64,000 nucleotides of DNA, from positions 4,291,734-4,355,733 of the forward strand of contig CP011020.1 of assembly GCA_001023535.1 (NCBI GenBank). Direction: 5' to 3'. The notes beneath the pieces are model-generated. The model saw only the letters and a program-made list of their open reading frames with translations, was not told where the DNA came from and searched no databases. Of this stretch, positions 42,066 to 52,136 are shown piece by piece. Each line of letters opens with the position of its first letter. The first letter of the stretch is position 1. The position numbers were made by a program, and so were the translations under genes. The stretch is from Pseudomonas chlororaphis (GTDB lineage Bacteria; Pseudomonadota; Gammaproteobacteria; Pseudomonadales; Pseudomonadaceae).

Positions 42066-44852
42066 TCAAGATTGGATAAAGACATTGACCGGGAAATCCC
42101 CCAGCGCGGCGCTGACCATCAGCTCCCCTTGGGGTGTGACTGCTGTGCTTGAAAAAAGTCCCTTCAGTTTTCCCTCCTGGGTGGCGAACGGTAATGACAC
42201 GCGGGTATCGCCCCAGTCCGAGGCGGCCACCTGCGGCTGCGCACTGTTTTCCAGCAAGCGGGCAGCATGGATCGGCACCACGACGACCGCCCGTTGCTGC
42301 CCGTGCTCGCGCATGAACGCCAGCACCCGGCGGGCTTGCTCGCCAACCACTTCCAGCGGTTGGTAGCGGCCTTGCTGGAACAACTGCGGGCATTGGGCGC
42401 GCAGGGCCAGCGTCCTGGCGATGAGCGCCTGTTTGACCCGGCCATTGCGCCAGTCGCGCAGCAACCTCGCCGGCGTGCTGTCGGCCTGTAGTCCTTCGCG
42501 ACGCGCCTGGAAATCCACCGGGCGCCGGTTGTCCGGGTCCACCAGGCTGAAATCCCAGAACTCGTTGCCTTGGTACAAGTCCGGCACGCCGGGCACGGTC
42601 ATGCGCAGCAAGGTTTGCGCCAGGCTGTTGAGCGCCCCCGCTGGCGCGATGGCCTGGACTGCCTCGGCGATGGCACTGCGCAGCGGCAGCCCTTCATCGC
42701 CCAGCAACAGGCGTTCGAGAAACAACTGGGTCGCTTGCTCATAGGCGTCGTTGACCGCCGCCCAACTGCTTTGCAGCTTGGCTTCGCGCAGGGCCTTGCG
42801 CTGCCACTGCCAGAGGCGTTCGTTGTACTCGGCCAAGGCCTTGTGGTCCTGGATGTCCAGGTCCAGCGGCCAGCTCCCCAACAGCGCCTGGTACAGGATC
42901 AGTTCATCGCCAGCCGAAGGCGACGCCGGATCGCTGTGCAGCGAGGGCGCGAGGATGCGCCATTGCTCCACGCTGGCGGTGTACCAGTCGGCGCGTTCAC
43001 TGAGCACGGCCAGCCTGGCGCGGGTGTCTTCGCCACGCTTGTGGTCGTGGGTCGCGGTGGTCATCAGGTTGTCGGGGAAATGCTCGAGCCGCTCAAGGCA
43101 AGCGTTGTGGAATGCCTGGGGCGGGGCGCTGAACAGTTCGGTGTTGTAGCCCACATCGTTACGCGACAACAGCACGGCCGAGCGGTACAGCGCGGTGTCT
43201 TCCACGGCTTTGGCGGCGGCCGGCGAGGTCAGTTGCTGGAAGCGCACACAGGCATGGCGCAGGCGCTTGCGCTGGGGGCCGCGGGGGCGTTGGCGCCAGG
43301 GCATGCCACCGAGCCAGCCGGCCAGGCAATCGAGCACTGGCCAATCGGCTTCGCTGAGGGTTTGCCGGGCGCCTTCCAGGGCCTGGTTGAAAAACGCCTC
43401 GTCTTCGGTCGAGCGTCCCAAAGGGCTGATGTAGGTGCGGTACACCGGGAAATGCACGATCAGTTCCTGCAACGCCCGGCGAATCGCGCCCAGGGTCAGG
43501 TCGCGGGTCATCACGTCGTCCCGCGCCACTTGCAGCAGGGCCTGGGCGACGCTTTCGAAGTCCCCGGCGAGGGAGCCGTTGAGGATCTGCTGGCGGGCCA
43601 GCCGGGCTTCCTCGATGAAGTGCGCCGGTCGCTCGCTCTGGCGGCTCCAGAACTCGGCAAGCGGTTCAGCACCGGCCGGGTCGTGTTGCAGCAGCGAGAT
43701 CTGGTTCATGAACTCGTAGCCGGTGCTGCCGTCGACGTTCCAGTCCCGACGCAAGGTCTCGCCGTCGCCAAGGATCTTCTCGATGAAGATCGGCAGGTGC
43801 CGCGACGGGGACAGGGCATCGAGTCGCCGGCGCAGCTTGCGGCTGTAGCCTCGTGGATCGGCCAGCCCATCGATGTGATCGATGCGCAGGCCATCCACCA
43901 GGCCTTCGCCAATCAGCTGGAAGATCTTCGCATGGGTCGCTTCGAACACGGCCGGGCGCTCGACCCGCAACCCACCCAGTTCGTTGACATCGAAAAACCG
44001 TCGCCAGTTGATGTCATCCGCGGCCGTGCGCCAGCTGGCGAGCCGGTAGCTCTGGCGTTCCAGCAGTTGGTGCAGGCGCTCGAAGCCTTCCGGTTGGGTG
44101 CAATCGTAGTTGCGCAGGTTGTCCTCGATGGCGGCGAGGATATCCGGAGCTGTCGCCAGTTCGCGCAATTGCACCTGTAGCGGGCGGGCGAGGGTGTGGG
44201 CGTCGGTCTGGTAGTTCAGCGTGGTGAAGCGTTCGGCCAGCGCCTTGAGGGCTTCGGCCCGTTCGCCAGGCAGGTCGTCGGTGGGCTTGAGCAACTCGCC
44301 ATAGTGCATCGGGCAGATGGGGAAATGGTGCTCGTAGTGTTCGACATAGAAGCTGCCTTGCGCGGCATTGAAGCGCAGTTGCAGGGTGCCTTCCTGCAAG
44401 GCAACGCCATAGTCGCTGCCCAGGAATGGCAGCAGCAACTGGCCTTCCAGCAATGGGTCGGGAGAGTGCCACTGGATGTCGAAGAATTCGCCATACGGGC
44501 TCAGGCGCCCCCATTCCAGCAGGTCCAGCCACCAGGGGTTGTCGTTGCCACCGACCGCCATGTGGTTGGAGACGATGTCGAGGATCAGCCCCATCCGGTG
44601 CTCGCGAAGGGTCGCCACCAGGCGTCGCAAGGCGTCCTCGCCGCCCAGTTCCGGGTTGACCAGGGTCGGGTCGACCACGTCGTAGCCGTGCATGGAGCCG
44701 GCACGGGCCTTGAGTAGCGGGGAGGCATAGATATGGCTGATGCCCAGCGCGGCGAAGTACGGTACCTGTGCGACGGCATCGTCCAGGGTGAAGCCTTTAT
44801 GAAATTGCAGGCGAATGGTCGCCCGCAGTGGTTGGATCGTAGGCAGATTCAT
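42066..44852 (-). CDS. treY: Maltooligosyltrehalose synthase TreY
   Basis: A 928-residue GH13 enzyme. It starts IRLQFHKGFTLDDAVAQVPY, with ILDIVSNHMAVGG, a nucleophile region VDGLRIDHIDGLADP and IFIEKILGDGE with the acid Glu. It turns the reducing end of maltodextrins into a trehalosyl end by intramolecular transglycosylation. It overlaps malQ by 4 bp (ATGA). With TreZ it makes trehalose, a main osmolyte in Pseudomonas. The length is at the long end of the family but not abnormal. Confidence 0.96.
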   Translation of the reverse strand: MNLPTIQPLRATIRLQFHKGFTLDDAVAQVPYFAALGISHIYASPLLKARAGSMHGYDVVDPTLVNPELGGEDALRRLVATLREHRMGLILDIVSNHMAVGGNDNPWWLDLLEWGRLSPYGEFFDIQWHSPDPLLEGQLLLPFLGSDYGVALQEGTLQLRFNAAQGSFYVEHYEHHFPICPMHYGELLKPTDDLPGERAEALKALAERFTTLNYQTDAHTLARPLQVQLRELATAPDILAAIEDNLRNYDCTQPEGFERLHQLLERQSYRLASWRTAADDINWRRFFDVNELGGLRVERPAVFEATHAKIFQLIGEGLVDGLRIDHIDGLADPRGYSRKLRRRLDALSPSRHLPIFIEKILGDGETLRRDWNVDGSTGYEFMNQISLLQHDPAGAEPLAEFWSRQSERPAHFIEEARLARQQILNGSLAGDFESVAQALLQVARDDVMTRDLTLGAIRRALQELIVHFPVYRTYISPLGRSTEDEAFFNQALEGARQTLSEADWPVLDCLAGWLGGMPWRQRPRGPQRKRLRHACVRFQQLTSPAAAKAVEDTALYRSAVLLSRNDVGYNTELFSAPPQAFHNACLERLEHFPDNLMTTATHDHKRGEDTRARLAVLSERADWYTASVEQWRILAPSLHSDPASPSAGDELILYQALLGSWPLDLDIQDHKALAEYNERLWQWQRKALREAKLQSSWAAVNDAYEQATQLFLERLLLGDEGLPLRSAIAEAVQAIAPAGALNSLAQTLLRMTVPGVPDLYQGNEFWDFSLVDPDNRRPVDFQARREGLQADSTPARLLRDWRNGRVKQALIARTLALRAQCPQLFQQGRYQPLEVVGEQARRVLAFMREHGQQRAVVVVPIHAARLLENSAQPQVAASDWGDTRVSLPFATQEGKLKGLFSSTAVTPQGELMVSAALGDFPVNVFIQS

Positions 44853-46927
44853 CGGTCACGCTCGTTCGCCTGGAGTCGCGCACAGGCAAGTATTTCCAGG
44901 CGCCGGGCGGCGTCCGGGTGATCCAGCAACGCCTGGCTGTCGTGGGCCAGGCGGCGGCGCCAATTGGGATGGGTATCGATGGTGCCGGGTAGGTTGGCCT
45001 GCTCTTCGATACCCAGGGCATCTTCGAGTGGCAACAGCACCAGCGGCGCACGGGTGTGGCCGAGAAAGCGCACGCTGGCGTCCAGCACCTGGTCGGTCTC
45101 GCGGTGTTCTTCGCGAAAGTTCTGTGGGTCCTGGTTCAGCACGCTGCGCAGGCCTTCGCGTTCACGTTCACGGTGCTTGCGCCAGTCTATTTCCGTGTGG
45201 GAGTCGATCAGGTCCAGCCGCGCATTCCAATCGATGTCGTGCCCGTGCCACCAACCATTGAGGGTCGGCAGGTCATGGGTGCTGGTGGTCGCCAGCGCGT
45301 TGTCCGGCCAGTCGAGGATCGGCTTGAAGTGGGTGTTGTCCTGTTCGAACAACAGCACGCGCATGCCCAGGATCGACCGGGCGCTGAGTTTTTCCCGCAG
45401 GCCGTCCGGCACGGTGCCGAGGTCTTCGCCGAGCACGATGGCCTGGTGACGGTGGGATTCGAGTGCCAGCAGGCGCAGCAGGTCGTCCACCGGGTAATAC
45501 AGATAGGCGCCGTCCGAAGGCGGGGCGTCATTGGGGATCACCCACAGGCGTTGCAGGCCCATGACGTGGTCGATGCGCAAGCCACCGGCGTGGGCGAAGT
45601 TGGCCCGCAGCATCTCGATGAATGCGCGAAAACCGTTGCGCACCAGCCCTTCGGGGGAGAACGCCGAGATTCCCCAGCCCTGGCCGGAGCGGTTGAGAAT
45701 GTCGGGCGGTGCGCCCACGGTCAGCGAGGCGAGCAATTCATCCTGACGGCTCCAGGCCTGGCTGCCGGCTCCGTCGGCCCCCACCGCGAGGTCGGCGATC
45801 AGGCCAATGCCCATGCCACTGGATTTGGCGGCGCTCTGGGCGCGCTCCAGGCAGCGGGCGATCAGCCATTGGCAAAAGGCATAGAAACCGATTTCATCGG
45901 CGTTTTCTTCGGCGAAATGCGCCAGCACGGCGCTGCGCGGGTTGCGCCATTCCTCCGGCCACTGCCGCCAGTCGAGGCTTTCGCCGCGGGCGGCGCGTTC
46001 GGCCTGCAAGGCTTCGAAGCGACAGTGGTTTTCCAGGGCCTCGCCGCTGGCGTGGCGGAAACTGCTGAAGTCTTCGTGCAAGGGGTGTTCGCCCTGGCTG
46101 AAACCGTCGTACAGCGCCCGCAGGACCTTCTGCTTGGCCTCGGCCGCCACCGGCCAGTCGACCAGGGGTTGGTCTTCCAGCTTTTGCAGTTGGTTGGCAA
46201 GGCCCGTTGCATCGATGGCGGTGCGCAGGGCGCGCTCGCCCAGGATGGTGCCTGGCGCCGCGTACAAACTGTTGAGAAACAACCGGCTGGACGGCGAATA
46301 AGGGCTGTAGCGACCCGTGTCGCTGCTGAACATCGCGTGCATCGGACTGATGGCGATGGCCTCGGCACCGCGCTCGCCGGCCACCCGTGCCAGGTCTTCC
46401 AGGGCCTGGGTGTCACCGAAACCGCCGTCACCGGGGCGCCGTAGCGCATACAGTTGGGCACTCAGGCCCCAGGTCCGTGGCGTTGGATCGTTTACCGCAT
46501 CGGCGACGCTGTAGCAGCGCGCCGGCGCGACCGCCAGGGTGAAGTGCTGCCCGTCGATGCTGACGTGCTGGTACCCCACCGGCAGCATGCCCGGCAGCCT
46601 GGCGTCGGCGTCGAGCTTGAGGTTCAGCGTGGCGCCATCCTCCTGGCGGATCTCGCAGGGGGTGCCGGCCTCGAAGTAACGACTCAAGTCGACACTGACC
46701 CCGACATCGGCCGTGAGCAGCGGTGGCAATTGATGGTTCTGTTGTTCCTGCTGCAATTGCAGCAGGCTGGCGTCGATTTCCTGGGCACTGCCGGCGGGGT
46801 GGCCGAGGCCCGTCAGGACCGAGCGCAAGACGGCGGGCGAGACTTTCTGGGCCCGGCCGTTGGCATCGATCCAATCCACCGCGAGGCCCGCCCGGCCAGC
46901 GAGGATTTCCAGTTGCGCATCGCTCAT
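44849..46927 (-). CDS. malQ: 4-alpha-glucanotransferase MalQ
   Basis: A 692-residue GH77 amylomaltase. Characteristic regions are WGLSAQLYALRRPGDGGFGD, FAHAGGLRIDHVMGLQRLWV (nucleophile Asp), VLGEDLGTVPDGLREKL (acid Glu) and TTSTHDLPTLNGWW. It disproportionates maltodextrins, recycling short chains left by TreZ and GlgX. It overlaps treZ upstream and treY downstream by 4 bp each, so the three are translationally coupled. Confidence 0.95.
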   Translation of the reverse strand: MSDAQLEILAGRAGLAVDWIDANGRAQKVSPAVLRSVLTGLGHPAGSAQEIDASLLQLQQEQQNHQLPPLLTADVGVSVDLSRYFEAGTPCEIRQEDGATLNLKLDADARLPGMLPVGYQHVSIDGQHFTLAVAPARCYSVADAVNDPTPRTWGLSAQLYALRRPGDGGFGDTQALEDLARVAGERGAEAIAISPMHAMFSSDTGRYSPYSPSSRLFLNSLYAAPGTILGERALRTAIDATGLANQLQKLEDQPLVDWPVAAEAKQKVLRALYDGFSQGEHPLHEDFSSFRHASGEALENHCRFEALQAERAARGESLDWRQWPEEWRNPRSAVLAHFAEENADEIGFYAFCQWLIARCLERAQSAAKSSGMGIGLIADLAVGADGAGSQAWSRQDELLASLTVGAPPDILNRSGQGWGISAFSPEGLVRNGFRAFIEMLRANFAHAGGLRIDHVMGLQRLWVIPNDAPPSDGAYLYYPVDDLLRLLALESHRHQAIVLGEDLGTVPDGLREKLSARSILGMRVLLFEQDNTHFKPILDWPDNALATTSTHDLPTLNGWWHGHDIDWNARLDLIDSHTEIDWRKHREREREGLRSVLNQDPQNFREEHRETDQVLDASVRFLGHTRAPLVLLPLEDALGIEEQANLPGTIDTHPNWRRRLAHDSQALLDHPDAARRLEILACARLQANERDR

Positions 46928-48726
46928 GGGCGCTCTCCAGTGATGGTGGGCAACGGGGCCGCCTGTGTCAGGCTGACCAGCGCGCTGCAGGGCGCAAGGT
47001 GGCCCTGTTGCAACAGACCCATGGCGTGGGGCGGATGTTCGAAAAGAATGCGTGGGTCCTCGGCGGCGGTATGCGCCACCGGCTCGGCGCTGAGGTTGAG
47101 GTCGATGCGCAGCACACTGCCGTCGCCCAACTGCCAGCGGGCACTGACGGCGCCCGGGCCGAGCACGTCCGTTTCCAGCGCGTGGGCGCCGGGCAGGCGT
47201 GGGACGATTTCTTCGCGCCGGATCTTCAGCAGGCTGCGATACAGCGTCTCGCGGGCCAGTTGTTCCGGTTCATGGGCCTCCAGGTTCGGGCGCGAGGCTT
47301 CGAAGGTGGTGGCCGCGTTGGGATCGGGAATCCGCTCGCGCTGTTGCGGGTCGGCGAAGGCGCTGAAGGCCTTGAACTCATTGCGTCGGCCTTCACGCAC
47401 CAATTGCGCCAGTTCGCCGTGATGACTGGTGAAGAACAGGAAGGGCTGTGGTGCAATCACTTCATCGCCCATGAACAGCAGCGGAATCATCGGCGAGAGC
47501 AGCAACAGGACCGTCGCAGCTTGCAAGGCCTGGGGCGGGGCCAGTTGATGCAGGCGCTCACCGAGGGCGCGGTTGCCGATCTGGTCGTGGTTCTGCAGGA
47601 ACAGCACGAACGCGCTGGGCGGCAGGTGCCCGCTGGGTTCGCCTCGTGGCTCACCGTGGCGGTTGATGTGGCCCTGGAAGACGAAACCCTGGCTCAGGCA
47701 GCGTGCCAATTGTTCGGTGGGCTGCTCGGCGTAGTCGGCGTAATAGGCGTCGGTCTCGCCGGTCAGTAACACGTGCAAGGCATTGTGGCCGTCGTCGTTC
47801 CACTGGGCATCGTAGCCTTGCTCCAGCAGGCTGGCCTGGTTGTGCTCGTTTTCCACGGTCAGCCAGACGTGCCGGGTCGGGTCCACTTGTTCGCGCACCC
47901 GCGCCGCGAGCTCCTGGAGAAAATCCGGGTCTTCGATGGCGTGCACGGCGTCGAGGCGCAGGCCGTCAAAACGGTATTCCAGCAACCACATGAGCGCGTT
48001 GTCGATGAAGAAGTCCCGGACTTCGCGGCGGCGAAAATCGATCGCCGCGCCCCAAGGCGTGTGTTTGTCTTCGCGAAAGAACCCCTTGGCATAGCGGTGC
48101 AGGTAATTGCCGTCGGGACCGAAGTGGTTGTAGACCACGTCGAGAATCACCGCCAGACCGTGGCCATGGGCGCTGTCGATCAGGTGCTTGAGCTGCTCCG
48201 GCGTGCCGTAGGAGGCTTGTGGCGCGTAGGGCAGGACGCCGTCGTAGCCCCAGTTGCGGTCGCCGGGAAACTGCGCCAGCGGCATCAGTTCGATGGCGGT
48301 GACCCCGAGCCCGGCCAGGCGCGCCAGGTGCTGCTCGACCCCCTCGAAACCACCGAGGGCGCCAACGTGCAGTTCGTAGATGACGGCGTCGTACCAGGGC
48401 CGGCCGGACCAGTGGGTGTGGCGCCATTGGTAGGCATGGGGGTCGACCACCACGCTGTGGCGGTCGATATCGCCGGCCTGGGCGCGGGAGGCCGGGTCCG
48501 GCACCTCCAGCTCGCCGTCGATGTTGAAGCGGTAGCGGGTGCCGGCGGGGCAACGGGTCTGGATCATGAACCAGCCGTCGGCCTGGGGCAGCAGGGGGAT
48601 TGAATCTCCAGAGTCGAATTCGACACTGACAAAAAAAGCATCCGGTGCCCAGAGGGCGAAGCGGGTGTGCTCGTTATCGAGCATCACCGCGCCGTGGGTC
48701 CATGTATCAGGCGTCCTTGACGACAT
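46924..48726 (-). CDS. treZ: Malto-oligosyltrehalose trehalohydrolase TreZ
   Basis: A 600-residue GH13 enzyme. An N-terminal CBM48-like domain (MLDNEHTRFALWAPDAFFVS) precedes the barrel: VILDVVYNHFGPDGNYLH, YRFDGLRLDAVHAIEDP (nucleophile), VWLTVENEHN (acid Glu) and FLQNHDQIGNRALG. It releases trehalose from maltooligosyltrehalose. ATG 48726 has GAGG upstream and lies 7 bp after the glgA stop. The two-enzyme TreY-TreZ route uses glycogen made by the adjacent glgA product. Confidence 0.95.
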   Translation of the reverse strand: MSSRTPDTWTHGAVMLDNEHTRFALWAPDAFFVSVEFDSGDSIPLLPQADGWFMIQTRCPAGTRYRFNIDGELEVPDPASRAQAGDIDRHSVVVDPHAYQWRHTHWSGRPWYDAVIYELHVGALGGFEGVEQHLARLAGLGVTAIELMPLAQFPGDRNWGYDGVLPYAPQASYGTPEQLKHLIDSAHGHGLAVILDVVYNHFGPDGNYLHRYAKGFFREDKHTPWGAAIDFRRREVRDFFIDNALMWLLEYRFDGLRLDAVHAIEDPDFLQELAARVREQVDPTRHVWLTVENEHNQASLLEQGYDAQWNDDGHNALHVLLTGETDAYYADYAEQPTEQLARCLSQGFVFQGHINRHGEPRGEPSGHLPPSAFVLFLQNHDQIGNRALGERLHQLAPPQALQAATVLLLLSPMIPLLFMGDEVIAPQPFLFFTSHHGELAQLVREGRRNEFKAFSAFADPQQRERIPDPNAATTFEASRPNLEAHEPEQLARETLYRSLLKIRREEIVPRLPGAHALETDVLGPGAVSARWQLGDGSVLRIDLNLSAEPVAHTAAEDPRILFEHPPHAMGLLQQGHLAPCSALVSLTQAAPLPTITGERP

Positions 48727-48733
48727 CGTTACC

Positions 48734-50305
48734 TCATTGTCTGGCCGATTTACCCAGTGATTTAGCCACCAGCTGTTCGTAGAGTTCGGCGTAGGGCTCC
48801 ACCGCCTTGCTCCAGTTGAAAGGTGCCGACATGGCCCGGCAACGCATGGCATTGAGCAGATCAGGGAATTCGAAGACCTTGAAGGCCCGGCTCAGGGCCT
48901 CCTTGTAGCTGTCGACGGTGGACTCGTCGAACAGGAAACCGGTGACGCCGTCCTCGATGGTGTCCGCCAGCCCGCCGGTGTTGCGTGCCACCGGCAGCGA
49001 GCCGAAGCGCTGCGCGTACATCTGGCTCAGGCCGCAAGGCTCGTAGCGCGACGGCATCAGCAAAAAGTCGCTGCCGGCGAACATCCGCCGCGCATCGGTT
49101 TCGTTGAAGCCGATGCGCACGCCGATCCGGCCGGGGAAACGCAGCGCCAGTTCGCGCATGGCTTGTTCTTCCTCCGGCTCGCCACGGCCGATGATCGCGA
49201 TCTGGCCGCCCGACTCGACGATAAACTCGGCGACCGCCTCGGTCAGGTCCAGGCCTTTCTGGTACACCAGGCGCGAGACCACGGCGAACAGCGGCCCGGT
49301 GCAATCGTCCAGGCCGAACAGCTCGCGTACATGGGCGGCGTTGACGGCCTTGCCTTCCCAGTCGCCGATGGCGAACTGGCGGAACAGGTGCGAGTCGGTC
49401 GCCGCGTCCCAGCTTTCGTCAATGCCGTTGGGGATGCCGCTGAGCAGGCCCTGCTGGGTCTTGGCCGCCAGGAAGCCATCGAGCCCGCAACCGAAGGTGG
49501 GGGTGGTGATTTCCTGGGCATAGGTGGCGCTGACGGTGGTGATGTGGCTGGAGTAGGCCATGCCCGCCTTGAGGAACGACAGCTTGCCGTAGAACTCCAT
49601 GCCTTCCTGTTGCAAGGCGTGTTCGGGAATGCCCAGCTCCGGGCAGCACGCCAGGCTCACCACGCCCTGGTAGGCCAGGTTGTGAATGGTGAACAGGGTG
49701 GGGGTCCGTTGGCCGCGCCAGTGCATGTAGGCCGGCGCCAGTCCAGCCGGCCAATCGTGGGCATGGACCAGGTCGGGGCACCAGTGGATCTGGGCGAGGT
49801 TGGCGGCGATGTCGGCGGCCGCCAGGCCCAGGCGGGCGAAGCGAATGTGGTTGTCCGGCCAGTCGCGACCGTTGTTGGCGCCATAGGGCGAGCCTTCGCG
49901 GGCATACAGCTCGGGGCAAATCAGGACGTAGATCACCAAGCCGTCGGCCATGTCCATGCGGCCGATCTTGCACGGCGGCAGCGCGGCGTGGCCGCCCAGT
50001 TCGCCGATGATGTGGATCGGATTGCCGCTGTTCATCACCTGCGGATAGCCGGGAATCAGTACCCGCACATCATGCAGGCCAGCCATGGCCCGGGGCAGCG
50101 CCGAAGACACGTCGCCCAACCCGCCGGTTTTCACCAGGTCGGCGATTTCCGACGTGACGAACAAGACCTTCTTGCGATTGGGGTTGTGGCGAACGACGGG
50201 GAGCAGTGCCTTGCCGCCGGTGGCGAGCACCGGAGCCGTCGGCGAATCGGCCGCCGGCGGTAATTGAGAACGGACCTGTTGTGGTTCCAAGGCAGCACTG
50301 ATCAT
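48734..50305 (-). CDS. glgA: Glycogen/alpha-glucan synthase GlgA
   Basis: A 523-residue GT5 glucosyltransferase. The ATG at 50305 has GGAGAG upstream; the longer frame lacks a site. About 45 extra N-terminal residues precede the core KKVLFVTSEIADLVKTGGLG (KTGGL substrate motif). The C-terminal domain has RLVYQKGLDL and the end motif MPSRYEPCGLSQMYAQRFGS. It extends alpha-1,4-glucan from ADP-glucose. It is the first gene of the glgA-treZ-malQ-treY-DUF2934 operon. No glgC, glgB or treS/glgE is seen in the window. Confidence 0.95.
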   Translation of the reverse strand: MISAALEPQQVRSQLPPAADSPTAPVLATGGKALLPVVRHNPNRKKVLFVTSEIADLVKTGGLGDVSSALPRAMAGLHDVRVLIPGYPQVMNSGNPIHIIGELGGHAALPPCKIGRMDMADGLVIYVLICPELYAREGSPYGANNGRDWPDNHIRFARLGLAAADIAANLAQIHWCPDLVHAHDWPAGLAPAYMHWRGQRTPTLFTIHNLAYQGVVSLACCPELGIPEHALQQEGMEFYGKLSFLKAGMAYSSHITTVSATYAQEITTPTFGCGLDGFLAAKTQQGLLSGIPNGIDESWDAATDSHLFRQFAIGDWEGKAVNAAHVRELFGLDDCTGPLFAVVSRLVYQKGLDLTEAVAEFIVESGGQIAIIGRGEPEEEQAMRELALRFPGRIGVRIGFNETDARRMFAGSDFLLMPSRYEPCGLSQMYAQRFGSLPVARNTGGLADTIEDGVTGFLFDESTVDSYKEALSRAFKVFEFPDLLNAMRCRAMSAPFNWSKAVEPYAELYEQLVAKSLGKSARQ

Positions 50306-50875
50306 AAATCTCTCCTGTTTTCTCGATCTGTTTCCGGCATGCGCCAGAGCTGTTGTTACATTGGCCGAATCCTGCGGCCAGGCGCACAAGCGCTACGCAA
50401 GGTAAGCAAAGCGCTGCCCAATGCGGCGAAGCGAATCAGGTGGGAGGGCCGTTGCAAGGACTGCACCAGCCGCTGTTACCCTTCCATTACCCTGACCTGT
50501 CGCCGTTGCGAAAAGTTTCGACTTTTTTTCGTCTGGATGATCGGTCGGTATTACCCCCGGTTCGCGAGTCTAGGTCAGAAGCTAGAGCGCTGCGGTGCGC
50601 TTCGTCGAATTGTCCGACAATCACGTTTTTTGTCGGCAATGTCTTACACGACAGCGCGAAAGACGCGCCGACGAAGTGCATGTTTCTGAAATCAAAACCG
50701 TGTACAGGGCATGCCGTGTTTTATAGCGGCGCGCGATGGGATGGCGTCGCGCACCATTAAGGGGCGTGAGCGATAGAGGCTTTTTGATGGCCTGTGTGCT
50801 ATTGAAAAACTACAGGTGAATGACAGGCTGGGATGGAATGTGGGAACAGGATTGGCCGTGCCCGACCCGGGCCAC
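50306..50875. other. Upstream region of the glgA operon, no gene
   Basis: A 570-bp region without a convincing gene. On the minus strand, GAAACTT (50513-50519) and TCAGG (50491-50495) are 17 bp apart, weakly like an AlgU/sigma-E promoter. A hairpin CCGACA/TGTCGG lies at about 50614-50635. A plus-strand frame of 135 codons across 50353-50760 has no ribosome site and an odd composition. Confidence 0.4.
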
Positions 50876-51162
50876 TTGTGGGAGCGGGCTTGCCCGCGAA
50901 AGCGGTCTGTCTGGGGCGGTGATGTTGGCTGGGATGGCGTCTTCGCGGGCAAGCCCGCTCCCACAAGGATCGTTGCCAGGTGGGGGGGTTGTGGACATGC
51001 CCCATTCAATTGTGGGAGCGGGCTTGCCCGCGAAAGCGGTCTGTCTGGGGCGGTGATGTTGACTGGGATGGCGTCTTCGCGGGCAAGCCCGCTCCCACAG
51101 GGGTCCTTGGCCAGGCGCCGGTTTTGTGGACATGCGCCATTGAATTGTGGGAGCGGGTGTGG
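50876..51162. repeat. Tandem REP array, 2.1 units of about 134 bp
   Basis: Units starting TTGTGGGAGCGGGCTTGCCC lie at 50876, 51010 and (partly) 51145, periods of 134 and 135 bp. Each full unit carries two REPs facing each other. The internal spacers (TCTGTCTGGGGCGGTGATGT) are almost identical between units and unrelated to those of the 38-kb array. Confidence 0.93.
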
Positions 51163-52125
51163 TCAGGGGGTGGCGGTCAGTAGGCGGATGGGTTGGCCGG
51201 CGGCCCAGGCCAGGAGGTCTTCGATCATCAGGGAATAGAAGAGCTGGTAGTTCTGTTGCGTGACGTAGCCCACATGCGGGGTGGCCAGTACGTTGTCCAG
51301 GGTTCGGAACGGGTGGTCGGCGGGCAGGGGTTCCTGGGCGAAGACGTCGAGGGCGGCGCCGGCCAGGCGTTTGTGCCGGAGGGCATCGATCAACGCGGCT
51401 TCATCGACGATCGGCCCGCGGGCGGTGTTGACCAGCAAGGCAGAGGGTTTCATCCAGCCCAAGGCCTGGGCATCCACCAGGCCGCGACTGCGTTCGCCGA
51501 GCACCAGGTGGACCGACAGGATGTCGGCCTGCTCGAACAGCGCCTGCTTACTCACATAGGTCACGCCTGCTTCGGCGGCGCGTTCGGCCGTGAGATTCTG
51601 GCTCCAGGCGATCACCCGCATGCCGAACACCTGGCCGAACTGCGCCACCCGCGTGCCGATGCTGCCCAGGCCGAGGATCCCCAAGGTCTTGCCGTGCAGG
51701 TCGCCACCGAGGCCTTGCTGCCACAAACCGGCGCGCAGGGCATTGGCTTCCTGCACCAGGTTTCGGGTCAGGGCCATGATCAACGTCCAGGTCAGTTCGG
51801 GTGCCGCATGCTTGTAGCTTTGCGTGCCACACACCTGGATGCCCAGCCTGGCAGCGGCTTCAAGGTCGAGGGCGGCGTTGCGCATGCCGCCGGTGAGCAA
51901 CAGCTTGAGACGGGGCAGGCGCTGCAACAGGTCTTCATCGAAGGTGGTGCGCTCGCGCATCACGCAGATCACTTCGAAGCACTGCAAACGCTCGACAAGG
52001 GTGTCGCGGTCAGCGGGGTAGTCATGGACAAAGGTCACGTGGCCCACGGCGTCCAACGGCGACCAGTCGACCACGTCCCGCGCCACGTCTTGCCAATCGT
52101 CGATGACTGCTATTTGCACCGCCAT
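51163..52125 (-). CDS. D-2-hydroxyacid dehydrogenase family protein
   Basis: A 320-residue NAD-dependent dehydrogenase. It has the Rossmann motif LGILGLGSIGTRVAQFG, LLVNTARGPIVDEAALIDAL (Arg), and the catalytic Glu/His pair in DVFAQEPLPADHPFRTLDN and TPHVGYVT. The family reduces 2-keto acids to D-2-hydroxy acids or the reverse. ATG 52125 has GAGG upstream and lies 11 bp after the hydrolase gene, so both are co-transcribed. The exact substrate is unknown. The 3' end borders the REP array directly. Confidence 0.92.
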   Translation of the reverse strand: MAVQIAVIDDWQDVARDVVDWSPLDAVGHVTFVHDYPADRDTLVERLQCFEVICVMRERTTFDEDLLQRLPRLKLLLTGGMRNAALDLEAAARLGIQVCGTQSYKHAAPELTWTLIMALTRNLVQEANALRAGLWQQGLGGDLHGKTLGILGLGSIGTRVAQFGQVFGMRVIAWSQNLTAERAAEAGVTYVSKQALFEQADILSVHLVLGERSRGLVDAQALGWMKPSALLVNTARGPIVDEAALIDALRHKRLAGAALDVFAQEPLPADHPFRTLDNVLATPHVGYVTQQNYQLFYSLMIEDLLAWAAGQPIRLLTATP

Positions 52126-52136
52126 GGAACACCTCG

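Noticed and set aside
50353..50760. 135-codon plus frame upstream of glgA
   Set aside because: No ribosome site, composition unlike real genes, and it covers the likely promoter region.
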